A stretch of DNA of 47,197 bases from Bacteroidales bacterium UBA6828. GTDB taxonomy: Bacteria; Bacteroidota; Bacteroidia; Bacteroidales; Paludibacteraceae. Below, one piece after another: positions 1 through 7,997 of this stretch. The stretch lies in contig DKEG01000021.1 of NCBI GenBank assembly GCA_002452095.1, positions 30,468 through 77,664 of the forward strand. The letters run 5' to 3'. The notes beneath the pieces were generated by a model that was given only the letters and a program-made list of their open reading frames with translations, was not told the DNA's origin and searched no databases. Position numbers and translations under genes: made by a program. Every line of letters begins with the position of its first letter. Position 1 is the first letter of the stretch.

Positions 1-22
1 AGTAGGTGATTAGTAGGTGATT
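1..22. repeat. 11-bp tandem array, 2 units
   Basis: Two exact copies of AGTAGGTGATT. The same two units plus the next two bases occur in inverted orientation at 26303-26326, a 24-base exact match 26 kb away. The complement, rotated, reads CACCTACTAAT and fits the CACC-NNN-TAAT/TATC pattern of the other 11-bp arrays here. Confidence 0.9.
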
Positions 23-37
23 CCTATGCGGATACCG

Positions 38-96
38 GGTGTTTACCTATGAGTCGCCACCAACTTTCTGCCGGGGGCGCGGACGCCTCGTCCGCG
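38..96. repeat. Dispersed intergenic repeat with 8-3-8 hairpin
   Basis: Positions 38-86 match 45843-45891 with scattered mismatches (shared GGTGTTTAC, GCCACCA, GCCGGGG, GACGC). The left copy ends in a perfect hairpin at 78-96: CGCGGACG, loop CCT, CGTCCGCG. Stem and loop sizes are the same as in the hairpins at 7898-7916, 12788-12806 and 12830-12848. It looks like a REP-like non-coding element. Confidence 0.7.
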
Positions 97-190
97 GTAA
101 TTGGGTTGTTTTCTTGCCGCTTGCGGTATAGGAGACCTTGGATGCCAATTTATGGGTAATCGCCGGATACCGTGAGGTGCATTATGTATA

Positions 191-218
191 TTAGTTGTTA
201 ATTCTTAATTGTTACTTG
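191..218 (+). repeat. 7-bp tandem array before murG
   Basis: Four heptamers, TTAGTTG, TTAATTC, TTAATTG, TTACTTG, end three bases before the murG ATG. A closely related array lies in the mraZ leader (45490-45517). An upstream TTG at 195 would extend murG by nine residues, but those codons are only the repeat. Confidence 0.85.
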
Positions 219-221
219 GAT

Positions 222-1334
222 ATGAAATATCTTATTTCCGGCGGGGGCACGGGCGGACATATCTTTCCCGCTGTCAGTATTGCCAACGCTCTGCGTGAAC
301 TGGATCCGAAAGCCGACATTCTTTTTGTCGGTGCGCTCGGACGTATGGAGATGGAGCGTGTGCCACAGGCGGGCTATCGTATCATCGGGCTGCCTGTACG
401 CGGGTTCAACCGCTCCAAACCGTGGAAGAATATCTCTGTGATTATCGACCTGCTGCGCTCTATGCGTCAGGCGAAAAAGATCATCCGCGAGTTCCGCCCC
501 GATGTGGGCGTGGGCGTGGGCGGCTACGCCAGCGGAGCCGCTATGAAAGTGGCGGCACGTATGGGCATACCTATCCTGCTCCAGGAGCAGAACGGCTTTG
601 CCGGTGTTACCAACAAACTGCTCAAAGACGATGCGGCGAAGATTTGCGTCGCCTATGAGGGAATGGAGCGTTTCTTCCCCAAGGAGAAGATTATTCTTAC
701 GGGAAATCCTGTGCGCCAGAACCTGACGCAGGGCAGTAAAGAAGCGGCACTGAAGTATTTTGAAAAAGAGTTCGGCGTGCAGTTCGACCCCGAGAAACCT
801 GTGCTGCTGGTTATTGGCGGCAGTCTCGGCGCACGCACTATCAACGAGGCGATGCAGCATGGGCTTAACAACCTCATCTGCTCGGGCATACAGGTGATTT
901 GGCAAACGGGCAAAGCCTACTATGACAATATCGTCAAGACCATACCTGCCACCACCGAGGTGTATGTCATCACACCCTTCCTGAGCAATATGCCCGATAC
1001 CTACGCCTTGGCTGACTTGGTCGTTTCGCGGGCGGGGGCAAGCAGCATCAGCGAACTCTGTCTGCTCGGCAAGCCGTCCATCCTCGTGCCGTCGCCCAAT
1101 GTGGCGGAAGACCACCAGACCCACAACGCTATGGCACTTGTAAACAAGGATGCTGCCGTATTGGTACGCGATGCGGATGCTAAGGACAAACTTATCCCCA
1201 CGGTACTTAATCTCATTGAGGACAAAAAGAAACTGCAACAACTGCACATCAATGCCCTCTATCTCGCCCAAACCGACTCCGCCACACACATTGCCGAGGA
1301 GGTGATCCGTTTGGCACAGAGCAGAAAGCAATAG
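222..1334 (+). CDS. murG: MurG, lipid II synthase (GlcNAc transferase)
   Basis: UDP-GlcNAc:undecaprenyl-pyrophosphoryl-MurNAc-pentapeptide GlcNAc transferase, which converts lipid I to lipid II on the inner face of the cytoplasmic membrane. About 370 residues, full length for the family. The N-terminus has the glycine-rich loop ISGGGTGGHIFPA, followed by VGVGGYASG, LLQEQNGFAGVTNKLL, the C-domain loop VIGGSLGA and the donor-binding segment SRAGASSISEL. The ATG at 222 is chosen because it directly precedes KYLISGGGTGGH and the in-frame codons upstream are heptamer repeat. In Bacteroidota murG normally lies just after ftsW in the dcw cluster; here it is alone on the opposite strand, about 33 kb from ftsW, and ends 2 bp from a convergent gene. 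No clear promoter was found before it, so it may be read from upstream of the window. Confidence 0.96.
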   Translation: MKYLISGGGTGGHIFPAVSIANALRELDPKADILFVGALGRMEMERVPQAGYRIIGLPVRGFNRSKPWKNISVIIDLLRSMRQAKKIIREFRPDVGVGVGGYASGAAMKVAARMGIPILLQEQNGFAGVTNKLLKDDAAKICVAYEGMERFFPKEKIILTGNPVRQNLTQGSKEAALKYFEKEFGVQFDPEKPVLLVIGGSLGARTINEAMQHGLNNLICSGIQVIWQTGKAYYDNIVKTIPATTEVYVITPFLSNMPDTYALADLVVSRAGASSISELCLLGKPSILVPSPNVAEDHQTHNAMALVNKDAAVLVRDADAKDKLIPTVLNLIEDKKKLQQLHINALYLAQTDSATHIAEEVIRLAQSRKQ

Positions 1335-1336
1335 AA

Positions 1337-3574
1337 TTACCGCTTGCGCCCGAACAGGTCATACCCCTCTCCGTGGCGCACTATATAGATGGCTCCGTCT
1401 CGGAGTATCTTTTGTGCAACGCCTGCCGTCTTGCCATCGTGCATACCGGTAGGCGTTTCTTGTGTACGCAATATGCAATGTACCATAAAGCGGTCTTGCT
1501 GTTCGCCCGCCTGCGTAGTGAATGAATAGTCTTGCAGAAGCAGATCGGTCTGCGCATTCGCCTGCTTGTCCGTCAGCCACACGTGTGCCAAGCGTTCCAA
1601 ATAATGATTAGATTCCAAGTGCAAAATATAAGTTCCCGCTTGCGGTGCATAATATCCCAAACTGACACCTGTGGCAGTTACCGAATCGGGCAACGCATTG
1701 AAACTCAGTTCCCCGCATGGCATCAGGCTGTATAGTTGTACGTGCTGCCCGTTCCCGCGCAGTTTGATTAGGTCGCGTCCTATTTCATACGTTTCTGCAA
1801 ATTTCGTCTGGTGCAGGCAGATGTTCGTTTCGTCTGTCTGTCCTGTGGCATCGCGGATAACGAGTTGCACCCATTGTGTGGCAATAGGGCTGGTTGCCGG
1901 TGCATAAGCGGCAACCGTCCGGGACACGCTTGCTTCAAAATGCAGCGTCTCGCCAAAGACCAAGTTCCCCGTCTCGGCAGCCTGGTAGTAGAACGGCTGT
2001 GCGGGATATATGGTGTCCGCTACGTGCTGCCAATAGGCGGCACCGTCTTTGCGCAGTTCCGATACATACACACGATCCGTCGGATCGTCTGCCAACACAC
2101 CGGCATATTTGCTAGAATAGGGCGAACACACATAGTTCCACCCGTCGTGTGCCGCATCCACCTCGCCTTTCGGTGCTGTTACTGCCACTTCCGCATTGCT
2201 GTTTGCCGAAGAATACACCGCAGGGAACAGATACTCCCTGTAATAAGCCGATGCCGAAAGCATAGCATATCCCTTGTTAGCCTCGATAGTCTCTCCTGTA
2301 TAGCGCACCCAGTTGTCTGCCACATTACCCTGCTCGGCACGGAGTTGCGTGTCGTAGGTGTTCAGCCGCCAGTGTTTGTCCAATACGCATACATCGCCGG
2401 CAGTGGTCTGTATATCGCGCGTGGTGGATTGTACGGGCAATGCAAACTGGAAATACTTCGTCTTGTTTGCCACAATGCGGGTGTAGTAAGTCTCGTGCGC
2501 TTGTATGTTTCCGCTTACCGCCCCCGCTTCCGTAGCCGTGGTGCGGACAAACAGTTTGGCACATGTAAGGGTGCAACCGTCCGCTACTGTCAGTTCGCCA
2601 TCGGGATAGACGTACACATTCCTGACTGACGCATCCGTTGCCAATGTGGTTTTTCCACTTCGTACCACGATGTCGTCATCGGTGTTGTAGGTCAGTTTGC
2701 GTACCACCGAATCAACATAGATATACGGCACCCGATATTTGCGGTTAGAGACGTAGGTGTTCCCCTGCTTATCCCCGTATTTTGCCACAATCTGTACATC
2801 ATCTCCTGCGTGCAAGCCCTGTGTCTCTACCCGATATGTCCTGTCGTTCTGCCCGAGGTACGAATACGTATTCCCCTCCTCAATGGGGTGCTCTTCCCCG
2901 CCGTCTATACCTACCGCCACCCCCATTTCCGGCGCACAGCCGTTCATATTCAGCGTCAGACTGTTCTCCCTCCAATCCACAATATCCATCTGCTCGCCAT
3001 ACTGTTCTGTACACAAAGAAATATCGTCAATGTATATTCGGTATCTGCTTCCTGTTTCAGAGGTTTTTGTACAATAGCCGATAATACGTATATATGCTGT
3101 TGTAGGTGTTGCAAATCTGACAATATATTCTTTTCTGGCTGTAGTTAAAGACAAGGTCGTGGTATCTTTAGTCCAATGTACACTATCTTTGGAATAGTAC
3201 AATGCCATTTGTATTGATGAGGACGAACGTCCTGCATACCAGTGTATTGCTGTTAAATTGCATAGTTTGCCGCTGGTTAGAGCAGCGGCTGTTGATACGG
3301 CAGCACTGCCATTGGATTGCAAAATAACTCCTTTGGTAAATTGGAAAACGGTTTGGGTTTCTTTCAGATTGTTTATGTTCCCATTTACAATCGTCCATTT
3401 GAGCCCATTTGTGTTTGCTACATTGCGTACGGCATTGGCATACGAAGAATTAGTGGAATAGCCTTCAAATGTTTCGGTTATAGTATCTCTTTGTATTGAA
3501 GATATATTTCCAAACACAGCATATGCCTTGCATAGAAATACTGCTAGCAATATATGGTATATAGTATTCCTCAT
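1337..3574 (-). CDS. Secreted protein with T9SS-type C-terminus
   Basis: 745 residues, function not recognised. A signal peptide covers about residues 1-22 (hydrophobic ILLAVFLCKAYAVFG). Residues about 30-195 resemble a jelly-roll adhesion or carbohydrate-binding domain: an FEGY start, strands ending in IRIIGYCTKT, and the closing segment YIDDISLC common in such domains. The middle is rich in beta-strand-like sequence, and a low-complexity linker with PTGM leads to a final segment around KILRDGAIYIVRHGEGYDLFGRK. That form (K-I-L-R-D-G then a second G near the end) is the variant T9SS sorting tail of many Bacteroidales surface proteins. It starts 5 bp after the FAD dehydrogenase stop, so the two are probably cotranscribed, and it meets murG tail to tail. 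Secretion is well supported; the substrate is unknown. Confidence 0.75.
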   Translation of the reverse strand: MRNTIYHILLAVFLCKAYAVFGNISSIQRDTITETFEGYSTNSSYANAVRNVANTNGLKWTIVNGNINNLKETQTVFQFTKGVILQSNGSAAVSTAAALTSGKLCNLTAIHWYAGRSSSSIQMALYYSKDSVHWTKDTTTLSLTTARKEYIVRFATPTTAYIRIIGYCTKTSETGSRYRIYIDDISLCTEQYGEQMDIVDWRENSLTLNMNGCAPEMGVAVGIDGGEEHPIEEGNTYSYLGQNDRTYRVETQGLHAGDDVQIVAKYGDKQGNTYVSNRKYRVPYIYVDSVVRKLTYNTDDDIVVRSGKTTLATDASVRNVYVYPDGELTVADGCTLTCAKLFVRTTATEAGAVSGNIQAHETYYTRIVANKTKYFQFALPVQSTTRDIQTTAGDVCVLDKHWRLNTYDTQLRAEQGNVADNWVRYTGETIEANKGYAMLSASAYYREYLFPAVYSSANSNAEVAVTAPKGEVDAAHDGWNYVCSPYSSKYAGVLADDPTDRVYVSELRKDGAAYWQHVADTIYPAQPFYYQAAETGNLVFGETLHFEASVSRTVAAYAPATSPIATQWVQLVIRDATGQTDETNICLHQTKFAETYEIGRDLIKLRGNGQHVQLYSLMPCGELSFNALPDSVTATGVSLGYYAPQAGTYILHLESNHYLERLAHVWLTDKQANAQTDLLLQDYSFTTQAGEQQDRFMVHCILRTQETPTGMHDGKTAGVAQKILRDGAIYIVRHGEGYDLFGRKR

Positions 3575-3579
3575 TATTT

Positions 3580-5106
3580 CTACAAATTATATCTTTCGGC
3601 TATTTTTAACGCCGCATTGATACCATCGAGAGCAGAAGATGTAATACCTCCTGCATAGCCTGCACCTTCACCGCACGGATAGAGGTCAGGCAGCGAAACC
3701 GACTGCAATGTTTCGGGGTCGCGCGGAATACGTACGGCACTACTGCTGCGACTCTCAACACCGAGAATGACAGCCTCGTTGGTGAGAAAACCCCTGTATT
3801 TGCGGTCGAAATCACGGAAACCCTGTTGCAAACGGGTGCCTATCTGCTGGGGTAACCACTCGTCCAAGCGGCTCGATACCGTCCCCGGCAGGTAACTGCA
3901 AGCGGGCAAATCAGGACTTTTCCTGCCCTCCACAAAATCTCTCAACCGCTGTGCGGGGGCTTGGCTTTCGGGTGCACCGTGCAGGAACGCCTCGTGTTCC
4001 AGCCACTCTTGAAACTCCAAGGTCGGAATACGTTGTGCATTATGCATTACGCATTCCGCATTAAGTACGTCTTCGGGGCGTATCTCCACCACCATACCAG
4101 AGTTGGCATACGGCGAGTTGCGATGACTGGCGGACATTCCGTTTACCACACAACTCTCCGCGCTGCTGCCTGCAGGCACGATATGCCCGCCCGGACACAT
4201 GCAGAACGAATAGACGCCGCGCCCTTGCACCTGCGTTACCAGCGAGTAGGACGCATTACCCACCAGGTCGATAATCTCCTGCGGCTGGTTATGATACATC
4301 AGCCGGTTGATCAACGCCTGCGGGTGCTCTACACGCACGCCCATCGCAAAGCCTTTCGGTTCAAGACGTACCCCCTCCGACAGCAACATACGATACGTGT
4401 CGTGTGCCGAGTGTCCGATAGAGAGAATAATAGGAACTCCCCCAAGCCCCCTCAAAGAGGGGGATGACAGAGAATGGAACAATCCCTTGTCCACGCAGGT
4501 CTCAAAATGTATCTCCCCTCCGTGGGCGATGATACACTCGCGCATTGCACGGATGATAGAGGGCAGTTTGTCGCTGCCGATATGCGCATGCGCCTCGTAG
4601 AGGACATTGTCTTGGGCTCCGAAATGGTGGAACAGTTCCATCACCCGCTGCATATTCCCGCGTTTCTTGCTGCGACTGAACAGTTTGCCGTCGGAGAATG
4701 TCCCTGCTCCTCCTTCACCGAAGCAGTAGTTGCTCTCTGTATTCAGTCCCTGATTGCGGTTCAATCGGGCTATATCCACCTTGCGTGCACTCACCTCTTT
4801 CCCCCGCTCGTAGAGCACAGGGCGAATTCCGTGTTCCAGCAGCGTCAGGGCGGCAAATAGCCCCGCAGGACCCGCACCGACGATCACTGCCGAATGTTCG
4901 GCATTATGTACATCTTGGAAATGCGGCGGTTCGTAAAGCGGTATCGGAGCCTCGCGCTCCACTTTGCGCCCCTGTTCGTCCACCAATATAGTGAGCAGCA
5001 CCTTTAGTTCCCGCTGTCGTGCGTCCACCGAACGCTTCACTATACGGTATTTCTGCTCGGCTTCGTGTGCTTCGTAGGGGGATAAGATGAGTTGTACGTT
5101 GCCCAT
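3580..5106 (-). CDS. NAD(P)/FAD-dependent oxidoreductase (COG2509-like)
   Basis: Cytoplasmic flavoprotein of the uncharacterised FAD-dependent dehydrogenase family found across Bacteroidales. A short N-terminal domain containing KRSVDARQR is followed by the dinucleotide-binding motif VIVGAGPAGLFAAL near residue 75, then YCFGEGGAGTFSDGKL and near the C-terminus LYPCGEGAGYAGGITSSALDG, which contacts FAD. The ATG at 5106 is preferred (reads MGNVQLIL); an ATG at 5121 would add five residues. Two repeats are translated within it: a palindromic element near residues 213-224 (SSPSLRGLGGVP) and a heptamer array near residues 347-357 (around CVMHNAQ). Neither looks like family sequence, yet the frame stays open. 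It lies between recA and the secreted protein on the same strand. The substrate is unknown. Confidence 0.85.
   Translation of the reverse strand: MGNVQLILSPYEAHEAEQKYRIVKRSVDARQRELKVLLTILVDEQGRKVEREAPIPLYEPPHFQDVHNAEHSAVIVGAGPAGLFAALTLLEHGIRPVLYERGKEVSARKVDIARLNRNQGLNTESNYCFGEGGAGTFSDGKLFSRSKKRGNMQRVMELFHHFGAQDNVLYEAHAHIGSDKLPSIIRAMRECIIAHGGEIHFETCVDKGLFHSLSSPSLRGLGGVPIILSIGHSAHDTYRMLLSEGVRLEPKGFAMGVRVEHPQALINRLMYHNQPQEIIDLVGNASYSLVTQVQGRGVYSFCMCPGGHIVPAGSSAESCVVNGMSASHRNSPYANSGMVVEIRPEDVLNAECVMHNAQRIPTLEFQEWLEHEAFLHGAPESQAPAQRLRDFVEGRKSPDLPACSYLPGTVSSRLDEWLPQQIGTRLQQGFRDFDRKYRGFLTNEAVILGVESRSSSAVRIPRDPETLQSVSLPDLYPCGEGAGYAGGITSSALDGINAALKIAERYNL
4037..4064 (-). repeat. 7-bp array inside FAD dehydrogenase gene
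   Basis: On the + strand four heptamers, GCATTAT, GCATTAC, GCATTCC, GCATTAA. Read on the - strand they encode residues around ECVMHNAQ, nearly the peptide MHNAQ produced by the rsmH array. The same unit family occurs at 9608-9635, 29357-29391 and 44366-44400. Confidence 0.85.
4436..4467. repeat. Palindromic element, copy 1 (in CDS)
   Basis: Core CCCCCTC-AAA-GAGGGGG, preceded by ACTCCCCCAAG. Nearly identical to the copy at 21258-21288 and the same family as 41726-41754, 43983-44013 and 44772-44803. Translated as SSPSLRGLGGVP in the dehydrogenase. Confidence 0.9.
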
Positions 5107-5166
5107 ATATAAAAAAGACAATGTACAACCCTGTTAAATTATACATTGCCCATTATGAAAAATCAA

Positions 5167-6177
5167 TTATTTCTGTTTGATAGTTTCCATAATTTTTGCT
5201 TCCAATTCGTCCATTAGGTCGGGGTTTTCGCGAAGCAGTTTTTTTACATTGTCGCGCCCTTGCCCTATTTTGGTGTCGCCGTAACTGTAGAAACTACCCG
5301 ATTTCTTCAGAATACCGTTCTCTACACCCAGGTCGATTATCTCACCTACTTTCGAGATTCCCTCGTTGAACATCAGGTCGAACTCGGCTTTCTTGAATGG
5401 GGGGGCTACTTTGTTTTTTACAATCTTTACGCGCACTTGGTTGCCCAGCACCTCATCGCCGTCTTTTATCTGCCCTATCTTGCGAATATCCAGACGCACA
5501 CTGGCATAGAACTTCAGCGCATTACCGCCCGTGGTGGTTTCGGGGTTGCCGAACATCACGCCTATCTTCTCGCGCAATTGGTTGATAAAGATACACGTGG
5601 TCTGGGTCTTATTGATCGTGGCGGTCAGTTTGCGCAATGCTTGCGACATCAGACGTGCCTGCAAACCCAGTTTGTTGTCGCCCATATCGCCTTCTATCTC
5701 GGCCTTAGGGGTCAGTGCTGCCACCGAGTCGATCACCACCAAATCTACAGCCGATGAGCGTATCAGTTCGTCGGCTATCTCCAGTGCTTGCTCGCCGCAG
5801 TCGGGTTGCGCAATCAGCAGGTTGTCGGTATCCACTCCGAGTTTCTCGGCATAGAAACGGTCGAACGCATGCTCGGCATCAATGATAGCGGCAATACCGC
5901 CCTGTTTCTGCACCTCTGCCATTGCGTGAATGGCAAGCGTGGTCTTACCTGACGACTCCGGACCGTATATCTCTATCACACGTCCGCGCGGGTAACCGCC
6001 CACGCCGAGGGCAAGGTTCAGCCCGATACTGCCCGTCGGGATAACGGGGATATCCTCTATCTTGTCATCACCGAGTTTCATTATCGCACCTTTGCCGAAG
6101 TCCTTGTCTATCTTCGCCATAGCCAACTGTAATGCTTTCAGTTTGTCTGCTGACGGCTGTTTCTTTTCTTCTGCCAT
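5167..6177 (-). CDS. recA: RecA recombinase
   Basis: ATP-dependent strand-exchange protein of homologous recombination and SOS co-protease. 336 residues, the normal length, no intein. The Walker A motif GPESSGKTT is near residues 74-82, LVVIDSVAAL forms Walker B, the L2 region includes NPETTTGGNALKFYASVRLDIR, and FINQLREKIGVMFG lies just before it. The C-terminal tail is short, without the long acidic stretch of enterobacterial RecA. Its own promoter lies 35-65 bp upstream. The FAD dehydrogenase begins about 60 bp downstream on the same strand and may be read from the same promoter. I saw no palindrome that I could identify as a LexA site. Confidence 0.99.
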   Translation of the reverse strand: MAEEKKQPSADKLKALQLAMAKIDKDFGKGAIMKLGDDKIEDIPVIPTGSIGLNLALGVGGYPRGRVIEIYGPESSGKTTLAIHAMAEVQKQGGIAAIIDAEHAFDRFYAEKLGVDTDNLLIAQPDCGEQALEIADELIRSSAVDLVVIDSVAALTPKAEIEGDMGDNKLGLQARLMSQALRKLTATINKTQTTCIFINQLREKIGVMFGNPETTTGGNALKFYASVRLDIRKIGQIKDGDEVLGNQVRVKIVKNKVAPPFKKAEFDLMFNEGISKVGEIIDLGVENGILKKSGSFYSYGDTKIGQGRDNVKKLLRENPDLMDELEAKIMETIKQK

Positions 6178-6211
6178 AGTCTGTTAGTTGTTCTTGTTAT
6201 ATTTTGTTCCG

Positions 6212-6242
6212 CAAAGGTACGTTTTTTTACCGACATACACAA
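6212..6242 (-). promoter_or_regulatory. recA promoter (TTG-N20-TACCTTTG)
   Basis: Read on the - strand: -33 box TTG (6242-6240), exactly 20 bases, then -7 box TACCTTTG (6219-6212), matching the Bacteroidetes sigma-ABfr consensus TTG / TAnnTTTG. The predicted start gives a leader of about 25-30 nt before the recA ATG. Confidence 0.85.
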
Positions 6243-6312
6243 ATCTTTCCCGTAATAATACGTTCACCCGCATCAGATTCAGGCTCGGCGTGCCTGCTTC
6301 TCTGCCTTCGTG

Positions 6313-7794
6313 CTACAGCGTTACGCCGGTTTTGAATATGGCTATCTCGTGGTAGCCGTTCTTCTCATTGTTGGTCGGCGTGCCGTTGGCAACAGCGATA
6401 ACATAGTCAGTGAAGCGTTTTGCCACCTCTTCCATCGGCTCACCCTCGGCAATAACGCCCGCGTTGAAATCAATCCAGCGGGGTTTGTTGTGGTATAGAC
6501 CCGAGTTGGTGCTCACTTTCATCGTCGGCACGTATGTACCGAACGGCGTGCCGCGACCCGTGGTAAAGAGAACGATATGGCAGCCCGCCGAAGCCAATGC
6601 CGTGGCAGCAACGAGGTCATTGCCCGGTGCGGAGAGCAGGTTCAACCCTTTCACTTGCAGGCGTTCGCCATAGGGCAGCACACCGCGTACCAACGACTTG
6701 CCGCATTTCTGCGTACAGCCGAGGGCTTTGTCTTCGAGGGTGGAGATACCGCCCGCTTTGTTACCCGGACTGGGGTTCTCGCCGACAGGCTCACCATGCG
6801 AAAGGAAATAGTCCTTAAAGTCGTTGATGAGGTGTACCGTCTGGTCAAATAGTTCGCGGTTGGCACACCGGTCCATCAGGATGGTCTCTGCGCCGAACAT
6901 CTCCGGAACTTCGGTCAGCACCGTGGTGCCGCCTTGTGCCACCAGGTAATCGGAGAATACACCCAGCAGCGGGTTGGCGGTGATACCTGAAAAACCGTCC
7001 GAACCGCCGCATTTGAGTCCGACACGCAGTTCGCTCAGAGGACAAGCCACACGCTCGTCGTGTGTGGTCTTCTCATAGAGTTCGCGCAGAATAGGCATAC
7101 AATATTCCACCTCGTCCCCCTCAATCTTCTGGCTCACTACAAAACGCACACGCTCATGGTCGTACTCGCCGCAGAATTGCTCAAAGATGTCGGGCTGGTT
7201 GTTCTCGCAACCGAGACCGACTACCAATACTGCCCCTGCATTGGGGTGATGCACCATATCACGCAGTATCTTTTTGGTGTTCTCGTGGTCTTCGCCGAGT
7301 TGCGAACAGCCATAGTTGTGCGGGAAAGCAAAGATGTTGTCCGCCCCCGTCTCTTGGCGCAAATGCTCTGCCAACTTGGTTACAATACCGTTCACACATC
7401 CCACGGTCGGAATAATCCACACCTCGTTGCGGATACCCACTTGCCCGTCTTTGCGGCGGTAGCCCATAAACGTGCGGTGCTCGTCGGGAATAGACAGCAC
7501 CACCTTTTGGGGGTGGTATTCGTAGGAAAGCAGACCTGCAAGGTTGGTCTTGATATTGTGTTCGTTCATCCACGAACCGGCAGGCTTGTCCTCTATGGCG
7601 TGCCCGATAGGGAAACCGTATTTGATTACATTCTCACCTTTGTGGAGATCTTGGATAGCAATTTTATGCCCGGCGGGAACATCCTCGAGAACGGTTATTT
7701 TGCGTCCGTCCACCTCGATAACATTGCCTTTCTTTTGCGGCAGAATTGCCACCACTACATTGTCGGCAGGATTGATTTTCAGTATATTCGTCAT
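6313..7794 (-). CDS. uxaA: Altronate dehydratase
   Basis: Dehydrates D-altronate to 2-keto-3-deoxy-D-gluconate in the galacturonate branch of hexuronate catabolism; cytoplasmic. 493 residues, full length. Residues 1-95 are the SAF-like N-terminal domain (ends near GFPIGHAIEDKPAG), followed by the UxaA core: MGYRRKDGQVGIRNEVWIIP, then HNYGCSQLGEDHENT, GLGCENNQP, LKCGGSDGFSGITANPLLG and the C-terminal TTGRGTPFGTYVPTMKVSTN. Conserved Cys and His residues in NYGCSQ and LGCENN would hold the iron cofactor known for this family. It follows uxaB on the same strand after about 200 bp that contain a structured MITE-like element, so the two are probably one operon with the element in the intercistronic RNA. 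The other hexuronate genes (uxaC, kdgK, kdgA) are not in the window. Confidence 0.95.
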   Translation of the reverse strand: MTNILKINPADNVVVAILPQKKGNVIEVDGRKITVLEDVPAGHKIAIQDLHKGENVIKYGFPIGHAIEDKPAGSWMNEHNIKTNLAGLLSYEYHPQKVVLSIPDEHRTFMGYRRKDGQVGIRNEVWIIPTVGCVNGIVTKLAEHLRQETGADNIFAFPHNYGCSQLGEDHENTKKILRDMVHHPNAGAVLVVGLGCENNQPDIFEQFCGEYDHERVRFVVSQKIEGDEVEYCMPILRELYEKTTHDERVACPLSELRVGLKCGGSDGFSGITANPLLGVFSDYLVAQGGTTVLTEVPEMFGAETILMDRCANRELFDQTVHLINDFKDYFLSHGEPVGENPSPGNKAGGISTLEDKALGCTQKCGKSLVRGVLPYGERLQVKGLNLLSAPGNDLVAATALASAGCHIVLFTTGRGTPFGTYVPTMKVSTNSGLYHNKPRWIDFNAGVIAEGEPMEEVAKRFTDYVIAVANGTPTNNEKNGYHEIAIFKTGVTL

Positions 7795-7848
7795 TTTAGT
7801 TGAGTGTTGAGAGTTGAGTGCAGTTGAAAGTTTATAGTGGATAGTTCC

Positions 7849-7976
7849 AAAAAGAGACTGTCTAACAAGTATAGGCAGCCTCTTATTTTGGTGGGAGACG
7901 ACGCGGCTCGCGTCGTCAAGAACTATCTTTTTCTAAAGAATAGGTATTCTTTTTAATTTGTTAGACACCCTCTTTA
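7849..7976. mobile_element. MITE-like structured element between uxaB and uxaA
   Basis: The ends are imperfect inverted repeats: AAAGAGACTGTCTAACAA at 7851-7868 and the complement of AAAGAGGGTGTCTAACAA at 7957-7974, 16 of 18 matching. Inside are GACGACGCG-gct-CGCGTCGTC (7897-7917) and AAAGAATA-gg-TATTCTTT (7935-7952). In the uxaBA transcript the 7886-7852 part also folds as a 9-bp hairpin ending in a U-run, like a terminator. It contains no ORF. A 25-base segment (7892-7916) recurs exactly at 12824-12848, and the end motif recurs in the terminator at 13048-13090. No target-site duplication was identified. Confidence 0.65.
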
Positions 7977-7997
7977 TTGGTACTCCTAATTATAGAA

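Noticed and set aside
198..1331. 377-residue open frame on the - strand opposite murG
   Set aside because: Complete shadow of murG with no recognisable motifs; the + strand product is a clear MurG.
6178..6312. LexA/SOS operator before recA
   Set aside because: No clear palindrome was found near the promoter, and LexA sites of this phylum are too poorly known to call.
7849..7976. Insertion sequence with transposase
   Set aside because: At about 127 bp it is too short and has no ORF; only a MITE-like status is possible.
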